NCBI GenBank assembly: GCA_902777335.1
Contig: CACYTF010000002.1
Location: 85,912 to 149,911, forward strand
DNA from: an uncultured Eubacteriales bacterium
GTDB lineage: Bacteria > Bacillota > Clostridia > Christensenellales > Aristaeellaceae
DNA length: 64,000 nt
Reading direction: 5' to 3'
Shown: one piece after another, positions 42,801 to 57,800 of the stretch
Numbering within the stretch: the stretch's first letter is position 1
How the letters are laid out: the number at the start of each line of letters is the position of its first letter
Position numbers and translations under genes: made by a program
The notes under the pieces: model-generated
The model's database searches: none
The model's input: only the letters and a program-made list of their open reading frames with translations
Told to the model about the DNA's origin: nothing

Positions 42801-45800
42801 CACATAAACGCCGCCGCCACTCGCTCCAGCTGTGTTGCCTTCGATAGAGCCACCTATAACATTCAGAATGCTGCGAGAATTCTCTGCGGAAGCATGAGTC
42901 CAGTTGAAGCTTTGCAGCCCAATGCCGCCGCCGCAGCCATTGTGATAGATGGTCGCGCTCCCTGCCGTCGCATTGCTTCTAACAATCGCCTGGTTGCCGG
43001 AAATCACCGTGCCATCCTTAATGTAGATATGGCACATCTGTATACCACCGATGCCGCCGCCACAACCAGCCTTGTTGTCCTTCACCTGCACATTGCTGAG
43101 CGTCAGTTCGCCGAGGCGATAGTTTGACGCGTACACATAGACGCCGCCACCGGCCCTGTAGGCATCATTTCCGGAAATCGTGCTGTTTTCGACATTCAGC
43201 ACCGCATAGCGATCCACGTAGATCGCACCGCCGACGCCATTATGTGCGTCACCCCTGTTTCCATCATTATCAACGGCGACGGAGGTTGTCGCCAGCGTCG
43301 TGTTACCGCTCAGGATCGCATGGCCTGAAATGCTGGCCCTCCTGCCTTCATGGATGAACAGGCCGCCGCCTTCACCCGTTGCGGTGTTATTGGAAATCTC
43401 GCCCCCGACGATGGTCACGGTAACGTCAGTACTTGCCTGGCTGTTATGCCCCCTTGCGTACACGCCGCCGCCCTTTTCGGCCTGGTTGCCGGTGACGGTC
43501 GCGCCGTTCATGGTCAGGGTGACGCCGTTGGCCACATACACCGCGCCGCCGTTGCCGGTGGTCACGGAGTTGCGCAGAGTCGCGCCAGTCTGGATATTCA
43601 AGCTTCCGGCGCTCGCATTCATAATACCGCCATCGCCGTTGCCGGTGTATTCGTCCTTCGCGCCGTCCAGGATGATCTTCACCAGCGTCAGTTCGCCCTT
43701 GCTGGCAATCATTGAGCCGTAATTCGCGCTCCGACTAATAGTGCTGGCCGTGCCGGTTGCGCCGGTGTAGGGGAAACCGTCCATGTCACCCGTCTCGGCA
43801 GTGGTAAGCGTCAGGGTCATGCCTTCAGGCACGGCAACGCCTGTCGGCAGTGCATATTCATCCACCAGCATTTCCACATGGTATGCTGATCCTGCCTCAT
43901 AGGACGTACCGGCCTCGGCATTGGTATAGAACGTCTGGGCTTTGAGCGCCTCGAAAGCATTCTCCAGAGAACTGTAGGCTGCCGGCCAAATAACACCGTT
44001 CTCATCCTTATAATATAGAAGCATTCCATCGTGTCCGGTGATCTTGCACACCGCACGCGTATTGGTCACCTCTACCTTTCTACCGGGCGCAGACACCGAG
44101 TCGCCTGTCACCTCATCAATCATGGTTGTGTTTTCCAGGATTGTGCCTGTCTGAACCTGCACGGGAATAAATCCAGACACCGTGGTTTCCCGCACAACAT
44201 ACGTCATGCCGATGGGCACATTCTCGATGATCTTGGCCGCCCCATCTGTCAACGTGAACGTAGACACGCCCTTGCGGAATGTCACATCACCATACGAACC
44301 ACTTATATTCTCATCTACGGTGAAATTGCCATCCTCATCCTTAGTGCCCAGCTCCAGGGTAAAGTTGAACTTTCGGCCAGAGTCCACTGCGAACCCGTTT
44401 TCAACCTTTTTCCCGATCATCAGATCGCCTGTTTTTCGGGTATTCTTGATGTTTGCGACCGACACGGCTGTGCTGCTGATAATGCCCTGCACCTTCGCAG
44501 GATCAGGCTCGGTAATAAAATCCTCCTTCTGTTCCTCTGTCAAGTTTTCCTCCACCACGTAGACCAGATCAGTGGGTAGGCCTTCGATGGTCTTGCTCTC
44601 GCCACCCTTGAGCGTTATGGTGGCTTCTCCGTTTGCAAAAGTGACGTTGCTGTAGGTCTTGTTCTGAGTCTCATCCACCATGAAGGTCTCGATCTCTTCC
44701 GGTTCACTCGATTCGTCATCCGTCTCGATTGTCTGGTTAACAACGCTTCCCAGACGAATGATCATGGAAAACTCCTCGCTCTTATCGTCCGTCACCGCGC
44801 TGACTAAGGTCTTTCTGATCGTCAACTTGCCCGTCTTTCGGGTGTTGGTGAACACCGCCGTATAGGGCGTGGAGCTGATGGTCGCAGTTCGGGTCAGGTT
44901 GGTAGGCGTGGTGGTATAATCCGCCTTTTGGTCGGCATCCAAAACCTCCACCACCGTAGCCTTGACATCCGTGGGCAGGTCCTTAATGGTTAGCTTTTCG
45001 CCGTGCTTCACGCTAACCTCGGCCACGCCGTCTATAAAGGTCACCGTGCCTTCCGTCATCACCTTGTCATCGCCCTCGCCGCTTTCCAAAATGCTGGCGT
45101 AGCTCTTGCCCGTTTGATCCTCCTCCGTCGTCGCTCCGATAGAGGTATCGCTCAGGGTTACGGTAAACTTGAATTCGACGGTCTTGTCTGCGGCCAGGTC
45201 GCTGACAACCGTTTTCGTGATCGCCAGATCGCCTTTAACGCGGGTATTGGTAAACGCAGCAAGGTTGAAGGTTTTGATCTCTGTTATTTCCTCGCCCGTT
45301 TCCTCGTCGGTATCCGACACGTCTTCCGTGCTCACTTCAGCGCCAATGACACCATTACGGGTCAGGGTTTCCGGATCAACGGTATAATCCGCCGTCTGGG
45401 CCGTCGTCAGCGACTCCTTCACGGAGTAGCCCACGCCGGTGGGCAGGCCTTCGATTTCCTTTATCTCGCCGTCCTTTAATGTAACCGTCGCGCTGCCATT
45501 CCTGAACTGGACATCGCTGTAGGTCTTATTCCGGGCCAGTTCGCTCAGGCCCGTCAGGGTCAAAGTAAACTTGAAACCAACCGTTTTATCTGTCGCCAGG
45601 TCGCTGTCCACATCCTTGGTTATTCTCAGCGTACCCTTTTTGCGGGTGTTGGTGAAGGTCACGTTTGTGGCGTCCTGTACGGGAATCGTGCCTGTTTCAT
45701 TCTCCTTCGCGACATCAAATGCATCGATGGCTGTCTCCTCCACCGTATAGGCGATACCGGCAGGCAGGCCAATGGCTGTCCTGCTCTGGCCTCCTTTGAG

Positions 45801-48800
45801 CGTAAACACCGCTACGCCGTTCTTGAAAGTCATGTCGCCGAAGGTTTTTCCGTTGGGCGTTGCGTCAGTCACCGCGCCGATGCTTTCGTCTACGGTGAAT
45901 GTACCTTCGTTGTCTTTACTGCCAAGCATCACAGTAAAACTAAAGTCCAAATTGGCGTCCACGGCCAGATCGCTGCTTAACACCTTTTTCACGGTCAAAT
46001 TGCCGGTGTCGCGCGTGTTGGTGAACACAGCGTCGGTGCGGTCGGTCTTGATCGAGCCTGTGTCGTTGTTCTTCGACGTAGTGAAGCCCTCAACGGCCTC
46101 CTCTGTGATAGTATATTGCAACGTTATGGGCAAACCAACCGCAGTGGCGGACTGGTCCTTCTTCAGCTTGACCGTCGCAACGCCGTTGACAAAGGTCAAA
46201 TCGCCATATTTCTTGCCTATGGCCGCTTCCTCTTCCGAGTCATCGTCGTCGGAAGCATCATCGACCGTTTCCGCCGCGCCGATCGTCTCATCCGCCAGCG
46301 TCACGGTGAAGGTGAATTCCTTCTCGGCATCACCCGCCATGTCGCTCACCACGCGCTTGGTCAGGCGCAGGTCACCGGTCTTGCGGGTGTTGGTGAAGAC
46401 AGCCTCCGGGAAGACAAGCGCCGTCTCTCCCGTTTCTTCGTCTGTGATTTCCGCAGCTACGATGGAACCCTTATCGCCGGTCTTGGTGGTGTTGAAATTG
46501 CTGTTCGCGGTCTCGGTCACGGTGTAGCTCAATCCCTCGGGCAGGCCCTCAAGGGTTTTGCTTTCCCCGCCCTTGAGCTTGAAGGTACCCGTGCCGTTGG
46601 TAAAGATCACACCGCTATAGGTCTGGTTGACCGTACCCAGTTTGACCGTAAAATCAAACTCAACGTCTTTGTCCGCCGCCAGATCGCTGACCAGCACCTT
46701 TGTTACGGTGAGGTTGCCCTTGTTCCGGGTGTTGGTGAAGGCCGCCGTACTGTTAGAAGCCGCACTGATGATACCTACGGCGGTATTTGTCTTAGTATCG
46801 CCCACCGTGGTCGTCATGTATTCAATCGGCGTGTTGTTCTCAGTCACCTCGTACTCAATACCCTGGGGCAGGCCGGATATGGTTGTGCTGGCCGTGCCGG
46901 TGGAGGGTCTGAGGGTGACGGTCGCCTCGCCATCTGCAAAAGTGACGCTGCCATAGCGCTTGTCAAGCGTCGTATCGGTCACGAATTCGGGCTCACCCTG
47001 TTCATTGACCACCGTATTGCCCAGCTTGACGGTAAAGCTGTAATTCTGGCTTCTGTCGCTGGTAACGTCACTGACCACAGTTTTGGAAATGGTCAGCCTG
47101 CCTGTCTTGCGGGTGTTGGTGAAAGAAGCCACAGCCCACCGCGTGGGACTGATGGAACCGCTTGCGCCGGTAAACGTGGTGTTGAAGTCAGCATCTGGCG
47201 TTTCGGTTACCAAATAGCGCATGTCTCCGGGGATGCCCGTCGCCACGATTTCACCGCCATGCTTCAGATGGAAGGTAGCGACACCCTCTATAAAGGTCAT
47301 ACCGCCGTAAGTCTTGGGTTCTTCTTCCGTGCCGATGGTCTCGTCCACGACGAACTGGTTCTGGGCATTGAGGCTGCCGAGCTGTACGGTGAAGGTGAAC
47401 TCTTTTTCGCTGTCCTTGACCGTCGTGCCATTCAACAAATCGCTGGAGACGGTCTTCCTGACCGTAAGATTGCCCACATTACGGGTATTGGTCACGGTCG
47501 CAACGCTGCCCGGAACTTCTGTTTCTTCCTGCGTTGATTCATCCGTTACCATTCTGTTTTCCACAATGGTGCCGGTCGCATTGCTGTAAGCTGTAGTAAA
47601 ACCGCTGACCGTTGTCTCCGTAACGGTGTAGGTCACATCTGTGGGCAGGCCAACGATGGTGCGGCTCTCGCCGTGCTTCATGGAGAGACCGGTGGCTACA
47701 CCGCCGCTGAAGTTGATGCCGCCCGGCACCACGTTGCCGTTTTCATCCAGCAGGGTATACCTCTTGCTGATCCGGCTGTCGCCCAGGCGAACGGTGAAGG
47801 TAAAGCTGCGTTCAAGGTCCGCCGCCGCGTCGCTGAACACCGTCTTTTGAATCTTCAGATCGCCGGTGGCGCGGGTGTTGGTGAAGGTGGCAATACTGGT
47901 GGTGGAGCCAACAGTACCGGTAGAAGTTGTCTTTGTTGCATCACCGTCAACCATCGTCAGGGTAAACTTGTCCTTCTCCAGCTCTGTCACCTCATACTTA
48001 ATGCCCTGGGGCAGGCCGGTGAAGGTCTTGCTGCTTGCGCCGGTGATGGTGAAAGGCGCGCTGACGCCATTTGTGAAGGCCACGCTGCTGTAGGTCTTGT
48101 TGATCGTCGCATCCGGAACGAAACGCGCCTCCCCCGTTTCCGGATCGGTCACCGTGTTGCCCAGCTTCACGATGAAGCTAAACTGCGCGCTGGTGCTGTC
48201 GGCGCTTCGGTCGCTGACCAGCGCTTTGTTGATTTGCAGACGGCCCGTAGCACGGGTATTGGTGATTGTACAGGTGGTAATGTCCGTGCCAATTGCGCGA
48301 GAGTTATCAGTCCTACCGTTGGCATCGGTGTATACATAACGAGGCGTGAAGCCCGTGACGGACTCCGTAACGTTATAAACAACGCCCTGGGGCAGTCCCT
48401 CGATGGTTACGAATTCACCGTCCTTGAGCATGAAGGTATGCTTGCCATTTCCATCAAACTCAGCGCCGCCCTGGATCTGCTGACCGTCCTTGTCCTTCGC
48501 CGGATAGACAGCGTTAACAGGCGTGCCGTTCTGTGTCAGCGTCACGGTGATGGGGAATTCTATGTCCTTGTCAGCAGCGGCATCGCTGGATACGTTCTTG
48601 ACCAGCTTCAGGCCGCCCACCTTGCGGGTGTTGGTAAATACGACGTTGTTATCTCCGGCCACCAACTCGATATTTGTCGGCGCTTTCTCTTCATCATTGA
48701 CCGTGGTCGTCGTGTTAAAGCTGTTGTTGGGGGTCTCCGTCACGGTGTAGGTGATGCCCGTGGGCAGGCCGGCAGCCGTCTTGGATTCACCGTCCTTCAG

Positions 48801-51800
48801 CGTAAAGGTCGCCGTGCCGTTGGAGAAGGTCAGGTCGCCATAGGTGCCCTTGATCTCGTTGGCACTCAGCGTGACGCGGAAGTTGAATTCCTGATCTTTG
48901 TCCGTTGCCTGATCGCTGAAAACCACCTTGCTGACCGTCAGGTCGCCGGTCTTGCGGGTGTTGGTGAAGTCAGCGCGATGGACCAGAACCTTGACCTCAC
49001 CTTCCATTTCGTTAAAGGTTCCCTGCTTTATCTCGGTTTCTGTATTGTCCACCACGGTGGTAAAGTTCGGATTATCCTCTTCCTCAACCTCATAGCGGCA
49101 ATTGGCTACCTGATCTGCAATCGTTCCAGGCACATAGAGCGCTATTTTCGATTCACCGTTCTTAAGCGCAAAACTCGCCACGCCCTGCTCAAACACCATC
49201 TTCGTCTTGCCTGTGCCGAATGTTTCGCTGATATCCAGCACATCGTCCGTGACCGCGTCGTGCAACTTGACGGTGAAGTTGAACTCGGTATTCCTGTCTG
49301 CAAGCAATTCGCTGTCAACCGTTTTGGAAACGATGAGCGAATGCATCTCCTGCCACCAGACTTCATCCTTCTTGCCAGGCCGCCTCGCGCCGCGCAGATC
49401 ATTACGGTCGTTGATGAACCAGAAGAGGTTCGTATCGCTCGTATTCCAGCGGCCAAAGGTCATGCCCTCAATGCCGTACGTATTGTAATAATTACTGGTG
49501 TCCGGCACATACACGCCGATCATGGCATCCTCGCCCAGGCCGGTGGTGTTGATGACCTGGCTGCTGTTCTGGTTCAACTCCAGATTGCACTTTTCAGCAC
49601 TATTGCCACTGCCCTTAGTGTTGCCGTCAATAACGGCATCACCCGAGAAATAGATTCTTGCATTCGCGCTGCCGAATATAATGCCACCGCCAGCATCCCC
49701 AGCGTTGTTGTTGCTAATTGTCGCATCTGACATCTCAATCAACTGCGTTGTCTGGTTCGCCGCATGGTAAACGCCGCCGCCTTTTTCGGAAGCGGTGCAA
49801 TTGGTGATGCTTCCCCCTGCAAATACAAATTTACCATTCGCAATATATACGCCGCCGCCATTTTTAGCCCGGCAGTTAACCACCTCGCCTTCAACAAAGG
49901 TCATCAATCCTCTTATGGGATCACTGTTGGTGTTTGTGCCTTTGTATTGGGAATTCATGTATATAGCGCCGCCATTGTCATTCGAGATACAGTTCTGAAT
50001 GGTGCCGCCATTCAGCTTAAAATCTCCCCATTCCACATAGACCGCAGCGCCAACTGCAATCGAATGATAATTCTGAAGGACGCCCTGCTCGCCCAACTCT
50101 ACAGTGGTTCCTTTACCATTATATGCATGGATGATACGTCCTCCGGTAGGCGCAACCAGGTTCCCACTTTCCCCACAACCACCATCAATCGTGATATGAT
50201 CTATCGTCAAATCCATCTGAGCATAGATCATGTCACCACTCAATGTTGTATCCCTTGTAATCGTTGAGTACGTTCCGTTTGTACCAGTATAAGGGTAGAG
50301 GGTATCCGACTCGCCTGCTGTCGTGAGAATAATCTTGCAATAATTCTCCTTATTGCTCATGGTTTTTTGAACAATAGGCGTTGTAATTCTGACCTTTAAC
50401 GGACAATTCTCCACCAGAAGCTTAACCTGATAAACGGTATCCGTGTATACACTGCCGTCTGCCCAGTACAGCTTGTATTTGAAATTATCCGTTTTCAATC
50501 TCCTATCCCTGATCGTAGCAAAGGCGCTGTTGCAGTTTATGTTATTAGTGCCATCATCAAGCGCATCAAAAACTGCCGGATCTGCCCCGTAAGCGTCCAT
50601 ATACAGCAGATTTCCGACCGCATCCGTTATCTTGCAGATCGGTTTGCCTCGCCAAATGATCTTGGTTCTGTCAGACCGATCCGTAATACCCCACAGTTCT
50701 GAATCGACATCCGACACAAAAACATGGTTGGCATCCGACAATCCGGTAAAGATAGTCCCTCCTTCTGTCATCGTGTCATTGGCAAACTGAACGCCCGCGG
50801 CGGCATTCGGATTACTGTCATTGGAAACATGAATCTCTCCATGCACGCCATCGTATGTCCCGCCCAGGTGATTAACAACCAAGGGCTTATAGCTGTTATT
50901 GATCCACAGGTTGGAATCCCGAGAATCCTGGCCGCTCCCGGCTTTATTATCCTTTATGATAATAACATCATTATCACTACCACTGCCTGCCTTACCCAAG
51001 GTCAGCGTATTGATATAATAGATTGCCGCGCCGCTTGCAGGGCTGTTGGTCGTCAACAGGTTATTGGTAATCGTTGTGTGCCCACAGATGGTGACTGGAT
51101 ATTTGCTATGAACAGCACCACCGCTTTCAGAAGCCTGATTGTTCTTAATCGTACAACCATCCAAAGTCAACGTTGTCTGGTTAATATTCAACCAAAGCGC
51201 ACCGCCGCTCTTTCCGGCAATGTTGCCATCAAAGGTGGTGTTGGTCAACGTCGTTTCAAAGGCAAAGCCAGCTGTCTGTATAGTGCTCTTTGTCTGTGTG
51301 CGGAATGCGCCGCCGACCTGATTGGCGGTACAGCCAATAAACTTGCAACCGTTTAGCCTCAACCAGCATTCCGCACCCTCGGGAATATCATCTCCCGCCA
51401 CATTGCCCCTGTCCAAATATACGTTGAAAGCACCGCCGCCTTTTTCTTTCTCACTCGTCAAAACGTAGCATTCATTGAAGTTGCAGTCGGTCATTTGAAT
51501 CCGATAACTATCCAATTCCATTCCACCGCCAGCGCCATAAGCTTTGCAGTTGAGGAAATCGCAGCCAGTGATACTTGCGGAAGAATAGGCTCTGTTTTCG
51601 TTCGTGCTCTTGATTCGCTGGAACACAGCTCCACCCTGAGTAGCCTGTGTTCCATCTGTGCCATTGTTTAGCTTTTGGATACCCGAGCATCGCTCAAAGA
51701 CATTGTTTGTCAGCGTAAATGTCAAAGCGCCTGTCCAAATGGCACCGCCGCCCTGACCATTCGCGCCGGTAGCCCTGTTGTCCGCAAACCAGGAATCCTC

Positions 51801-54800
51801 CACTGTAAGCGTGCTGCAATCGCCAGTATCAGCTGGGACACCGACATAGATCGCGCCGCCGTCCGTAGCCTCGAAGTTAACACATTCAATGTTTTTGATG
51901 GTCACGGCGCAGTTCTGCGCGTTCAGAACGCCTCCATTGGTGGAGCCGGCCTGCTTCCCATCAAATCTGATATTCTCTATATCTAATGCCGTGGTCGGTA
52001 CCCGGCCAGTCCCAACAGTGCTGCCATTGACGATGATAAAGGAATTCCCCTTGCCTTCAGTCTGAGCGCGGCTGATCTTGGCCGAACGGGAGCAATCATG
52101 GCTTGCCTTGGCGTTTTCCGGCCTTTCATAAGCTGTAGGCTCGTATTCTGCCGCCGTGGTTAGTTTGAAGTGCTTTCCGTCGGGGATCGCCAATTGGTCA
52201 GATCCCGGGATCAGATAGTCCTTCAGCATTTCAATCGTAACCACACCATCTACGCAGTAGGTGCTGTAATTTTCTTCCTTCAACGCTTCCCCCGTCGCTG
52301 CTGTAAATGAGGAATAGTAGTGGGGTATTCCCGTGCTGTCCACGATCTTGCAGATATTGTCTGCCGTGCCATACAATATCTCTACCGAATCGTTGTTGCC
52401 GAAGGTGACGCCAGTTGTCTCAAAGCCCGCAGACGCCGATGCCGCGTCATAATCGCCACTCGCAGAATCGCCATTGTATCTGTTGTCATAATGAACGCCA
52501 TTTTCAAAAGTTCTGCCCTCGTATTGCCCACGTAGCGAATATGCCTTGTTTCTCGCGCCAGGGAACAATATGGTGTAGGAGACCCCCGCTTGCATAGTGA
52601 GGTTCTCCCGCTTTAGCGGCTCGAAATGGGCAACCGTCGCGCCGTTTTGGGCCACGATCAGCCCATAGCCGAGGTAGTCGTCCGAAGCGGCATCAATTCC
52701 GTTGACGGTCAGGCCTCTGATGGTCAGGGGGCTCCCCGTGGGATTATCGCTCGTAAGGTCAGCGTTGTTGTTTATGGTAATGTAAGCCGGAAGAACGTAA
52801 TAGATGGTCACCTTTTCCACGTTCTGAAGGGTATCGCTTTCCGGGCCGGAGGGATTCTTGCGTTCAGCGCTCCAGTTTCCCACGCTGCTATCCCAGACAA
52901 TCTTCGTAATGTAATCCGAAAACTGCGCCGCATGGCCTTCCACATATGCGCAGGCGAAAGCCGCCGCGCTGTCAATGCCATGGCCGGGATGGGTTGCCAA
53001 CACGTCCGCCGCCAAATCGGCGATATAGTTTTGCTGAGTAGCGGGATAGTATGTCTCCTCCGTTATCTTTATAGTACCTGTCGCCGTGGGAGGCAGACTG
53101 TCGAGGGAGAAACTGCTTAAATAGCGCACCTCCACCGCGATTGCCTTGCCCCAGATCAGCTTGAAGTTCTCCATGGACACCATCATGTTGGGCGAGCGGT
53201 CGTTGATAAACGCATCGACGTTGGTTTCTGTGGCATAGCCGCCGAAGATGCTCTTGGAGATTCCGCGGTTGGCGTATAGTGTGCCTTCTCCGGGCACAAA
53301 GATGCCGATGCGTGGAGCGTCGTCTTCTTCCTCGTTTAACGAAAGCGCGTTGATGACCGTATCCGTGTCCGCGCTGAGGCAGACGTTGGCAGCTGCCCCA
53401 TTCGACTGTGTATTGTTATAGATATAAGCGCTGCCACTGAAGTTTAACTTTACCGAAGTGCCGTTATCCGATGGAATACCCACCGCGCCGCCTGCATCGC
53501 TCATAGTGATGTTGCCCGTGATCCTTCCGCCGGAGAAGGCATTGACAATGCCCGACCCAACATAAACCGCCGCGCCGTTCCAGGCTGTATTTGCTTCCTC
53601 GTCACTTTCGCCGCCGATGGTGCCACCGGAGATGCTCACGGTGCCGCTGGCGTTGCAGATCGCGCCACCCAGACCGTTGGTATCGTCTGCCTTGTTGCCG
53701 CGCATCGCGCCGCCCGACATTTGCATATCGCTGTTTTCCAGATACACGCCGCCCCCGTTGGTCGCCAAGTTGTTGCTGATTACACCCTCTTCGGAGATCG
53801 TCACAATACCCCCTGCCATGTAGATCGCGCCGCCATTGGTGGTGGCGGTATTGCCGGTAATCGTGCCGGAGGACACAGCAACAGCAACGGTGGAATAGAT
53901 TGCGCCGCCGTTTTGTGCGTGGTTATTCGCCAAGCTACCGCCCGTGATGTTGACCGGGCCGGTAGCGTAGATTGCACCGCCATTGCCGGTACTGTTGGCA
54001 TTCCGAACTGTACCACCGGCACAGACATTGAGCGTGCCGCTATTTTCGATGACGGCACTCTGGGCCTCCACGTTTTCGCCGTTGCCATCTATGATGATCT
54101 TCGTAGCCTCATAGCTGTCGGCGATGTTCAGGGTGCCCCTGTTGGTGAACATGGGGCCGATGAAGCCGGTAGCCCTGGTAATGGTGGCCGCGCCTTCGCC
54201 CTCGTAATCGGAGGCGGTGGACAGGGTCACGGAGTAACCCGCAGGAATGGTCACAACGTCCGTAACAGGCATAGTATAGTCCACCATCATCTCGATGGTG
54301 ACGTCACGCTCGTTGTTCATCTGCGCCCAAGCGACCGCACTGGCGATAGTCTGGAATTCGTCCTCGCCGATGCGGCAGATATTCCCGATGGCGTTTTCAA
54401 AGGTCAGGGTAACCGTGCTGTCAGTTATAAAATTTAGATCAGAAGCCGCGCCGGTTTCCCCGTTGACTGTAGTGATGTAGTTATTGGGATCGTCGGTCTT
54501 GTCCTCCTCGACCCGCAGGCTTGCGCCATAGGGGATATCCAGGGTTACACTGGTGGTACGCATTCCCGCCACGGCGATGGTGAAGGACGCCTTACCTTCC
54601 TCATCCGTGGTGATATTATCCTCCTCCGTCTCCCCTGTGATGAGAATATGGCCAGAAATCGGCTCGGCTGTTTCTCCCTCCTCGTTGGTCAGCGCCACGT
54701 TGAAGGTGAAGGTCTCCGCCTCGGCAGCCGACACGTTGTTCAGATACTTGCTGACCACGATGGCCGGGTTGATGGTGATGGAGCCGTCCGTCACCTCGAA

Positions 54801-57800
54801 GGTCACATCGTCAAAGTTCGGGCTCAGGTTGCGGAAGGAATCCGGCCCGAGGTTCATCTCGCTGGTGCCCGCCTCGGTGCGGGAAACGCAGTCGGAATTG
54901 GTGGAGATTAGCTCGAAGCAATTCTCATCATACAGGTCCGTGCTGTAGGTCGCATCATACCCTTCCACGGTATGCTTTGTCCTGTCATAAGTGAATACAC
55001 CGGTATGACCCGCAATGCTCACCGTAACGGAGATAGGCGCAATGTCCACAAAGCCATCCTCTATCTCGAAGATGACGGATGAGAAGTTGCTGTTTTTGTT
55101 CTCGAACTGCTCTGCGGCCAGGTTCATCTGGGTCCTGCCGGCATCAGTACGGGCTGCGCTGGCGGCACCGTTGAAGGTGAAGTCCTTTGTCGTGCCCGCT
55201 TCCTCGTCATCCTCCACATGGTATAGCGGCGTATCCGCAGAGGCCGTGAAGCCGGTGATGGAATGCTCCTGTCCATCGTAGGCATAAGGGGTTTCCTCAT
55301 TGTTATTGCCCACAATGGTCACCGTGACCGTGATGGGGCGAATGGTCTGGTAGCCATCCTCGCTGACGATGAAGGTCACGGTTTCAAAGTTGGGATTTTT
55401 GTTGCTGAATTGGTCAGCGTCAAGCTCCATGTATTTGGTGCCCGCGTTCATCTGCGTCGCGCTGGCTTCGCCGGTAAATACAATGTCGCTGTCCACGTCA
55501 TAGAGCGCGGGTTCCGCTGTAGCGGTATAGCCTGTGATGGTATGGGCTGCGCCGTCATAGTCCGAGATATTATTATTGCCGACGATGGCCACCTCCGCGG
55601 TGATGGGGGTGATCTTTTGCCAGCCGTCGTTTACGGTAAATACCGCGGTGACGTTGTTGTCGTTGTAGCCAAAGTCCTCCGCAGACAGTCCCATATAAGT
55701 CGTGTCAACAGTCTGGCCCTCCTCGTCCAGAGTAATCTCCGTGCGGGAGGCCTCAGCCGTACCGATAAAGATCAGCTTTTCCGAATCAAACAGATTCGAA
55801 GTGGATGAGACTGTGTAACCGCTGACAGTATGTTCCGTGCTGTCATAGGCGTTCTCGCTTGTGTTGCCGGTGATCACAACACTGATTTCGATGGGATTGA
55901 TGGTAATATAGCCATCGGTCACGGTAAAGCTAACAGTGAAGTTCTCATCGTTGTTTGCGAACTTCTTGGCGTCCAATCCCATATACGACGTGCCGGATTC
56001 CGTGCGGGTGGCAACGGCTTCATCGCTGTAGCTGACATTGCTCAGATCATACAGTTCATCTTCCGTCGCGACAACATAGCCGCTTACCGTGTGCACCGTG
56101 CCGTCATAATTCACCTCCGCATGATTGCCAGTGACAATGACGGTGATGGGGCTGGGCGTGATGATCTGATAGCCGTCCACCACATTGAAGGTGACGGCAT
56201 AGTTTTCGTTGGTATTCGAGAACAGCTCGGAGGTCAGAAACATATGCTCCTCGCCGACAACGATCAGGGGGTCGGTTTCGGCCTCAGCGTTGTCGTCAAA
56301 TTTGACGTATTGCTCCTTATAGCTATATGATTCATCCATCACGGTGCCCTCGTCCTCATCCGTGATCTCGATGTCATATCCGGTGACAAAGTGCGGTTGT
56401 CCGTCATAAACCGTGGTAGCGCTATGGCCGGTGACGGTGACGGTTACGGCGCGGCGGGTGATGGTGAAGGTGCCGGGGACATAGCTCACCCTATAGTTGC
56501 CCTGCGTTTCCTTACCTGCCACCGTGATGGCATAGTCACTCACACCCTCACCTTCCACGCGGGTGAGCGTGTATGCAATAAGCTCCTCAGATTCACCGGG
56601 CATCAGGCCCTCGATTTCGGCAGTCAAGGTCGGGTCCGCGCTACCGTAGACCTTCTCGTTGGCGTTGGCCGTGACAGTGACAGACGCCGGTGTGATTGTC
56701 AGCTTGGAAGTTTCATAGACTACATTATAGTTGCCCTGCACTGCCTCGCCGCTGGGCGTGATGATGTATTCGCCGACATCATCGCCCTCCTCGCGCGTAA
56801 CGGCATAGGTGATGACGCTCTCCTCGTCACCGTTCTGCAGCCCGGTGATCTCCACGGTCAGTTCCGGGTCTTCCGTGCCGTAGACCTTGCTCTGCGCCTC
56901 GGCCTTTACAGTGGCTGTGGCCCGGGCAATGGTCAATTTTCCTTCCTTGAACTCCACGTCGTAGTTACCCTGGGTCGCTTCGCCAAAGGGCGTGACGGTA
57001 TACTCGCCAACATTCTCGCCCGCAGCCCTCTCAAAAGTGAAGCTGATGCTGTTCTCATCGTCACCAATTTTCAGACCGGTAATCGTTGCCGTAAATTCAG
57101 GATCGTCCTCGCCGTAGACCTTGTTCAAATCATTCGCCGTCACGATGACCTTATTCCGGGTGATCGTGAAGGTGCCTGGGACAAAGGCGACCCGGTAGTT
57201 GCCCTGTTGCTCGTCGCCTTCGGGAATAATGTCGTATTCTCCAACATCCTCGCCTTCGTCCCTGGAAAGGGTGTAAGTGATGAGGGATTCCGCATCGCCG
57301 TTCTTAAGGCCGGATACTGTCGCCGTCAGCGCAGGATCCTCCGCGCCATAGACCTTGGTCTTGCCATCCGCCGTAACGGTGGCAGTCGCCGGGATAATGG
57401 TCAGAGTCCCGGGCTCCGCCGAGGCGATTTCATAGTTACCCTGTAAGGCATCATCATATGTCGCTGTGATCGCGTAATCGCCGACGTTCTCACCTTCCAC
57501 CCTGGAGAGCGTACAGGTGATGACGGAATCCGTGTCCTCGCCCTTCAGCCCCGTTACGGTGAAGGTCAGCACCGGGTCTCCGTCGCCGTATTCCTTTTCC
57601 AAGCTGGCGACGTGAATGACAGCCTGCGCCGAAGTCACGGTCAGTTTACCATTGACATAGTTGATGCTATAGGACTCCGTGACATTCTCGTCCGCTGCGT
57701 TTAGGATCACGGCATCGGACGGCACGTTGTCGTTCTCTCCGACATCAGTTCGGGATCCTGTAACCTTTACAGAGGCCATTCTGTCACCGGAAGCCAGATC

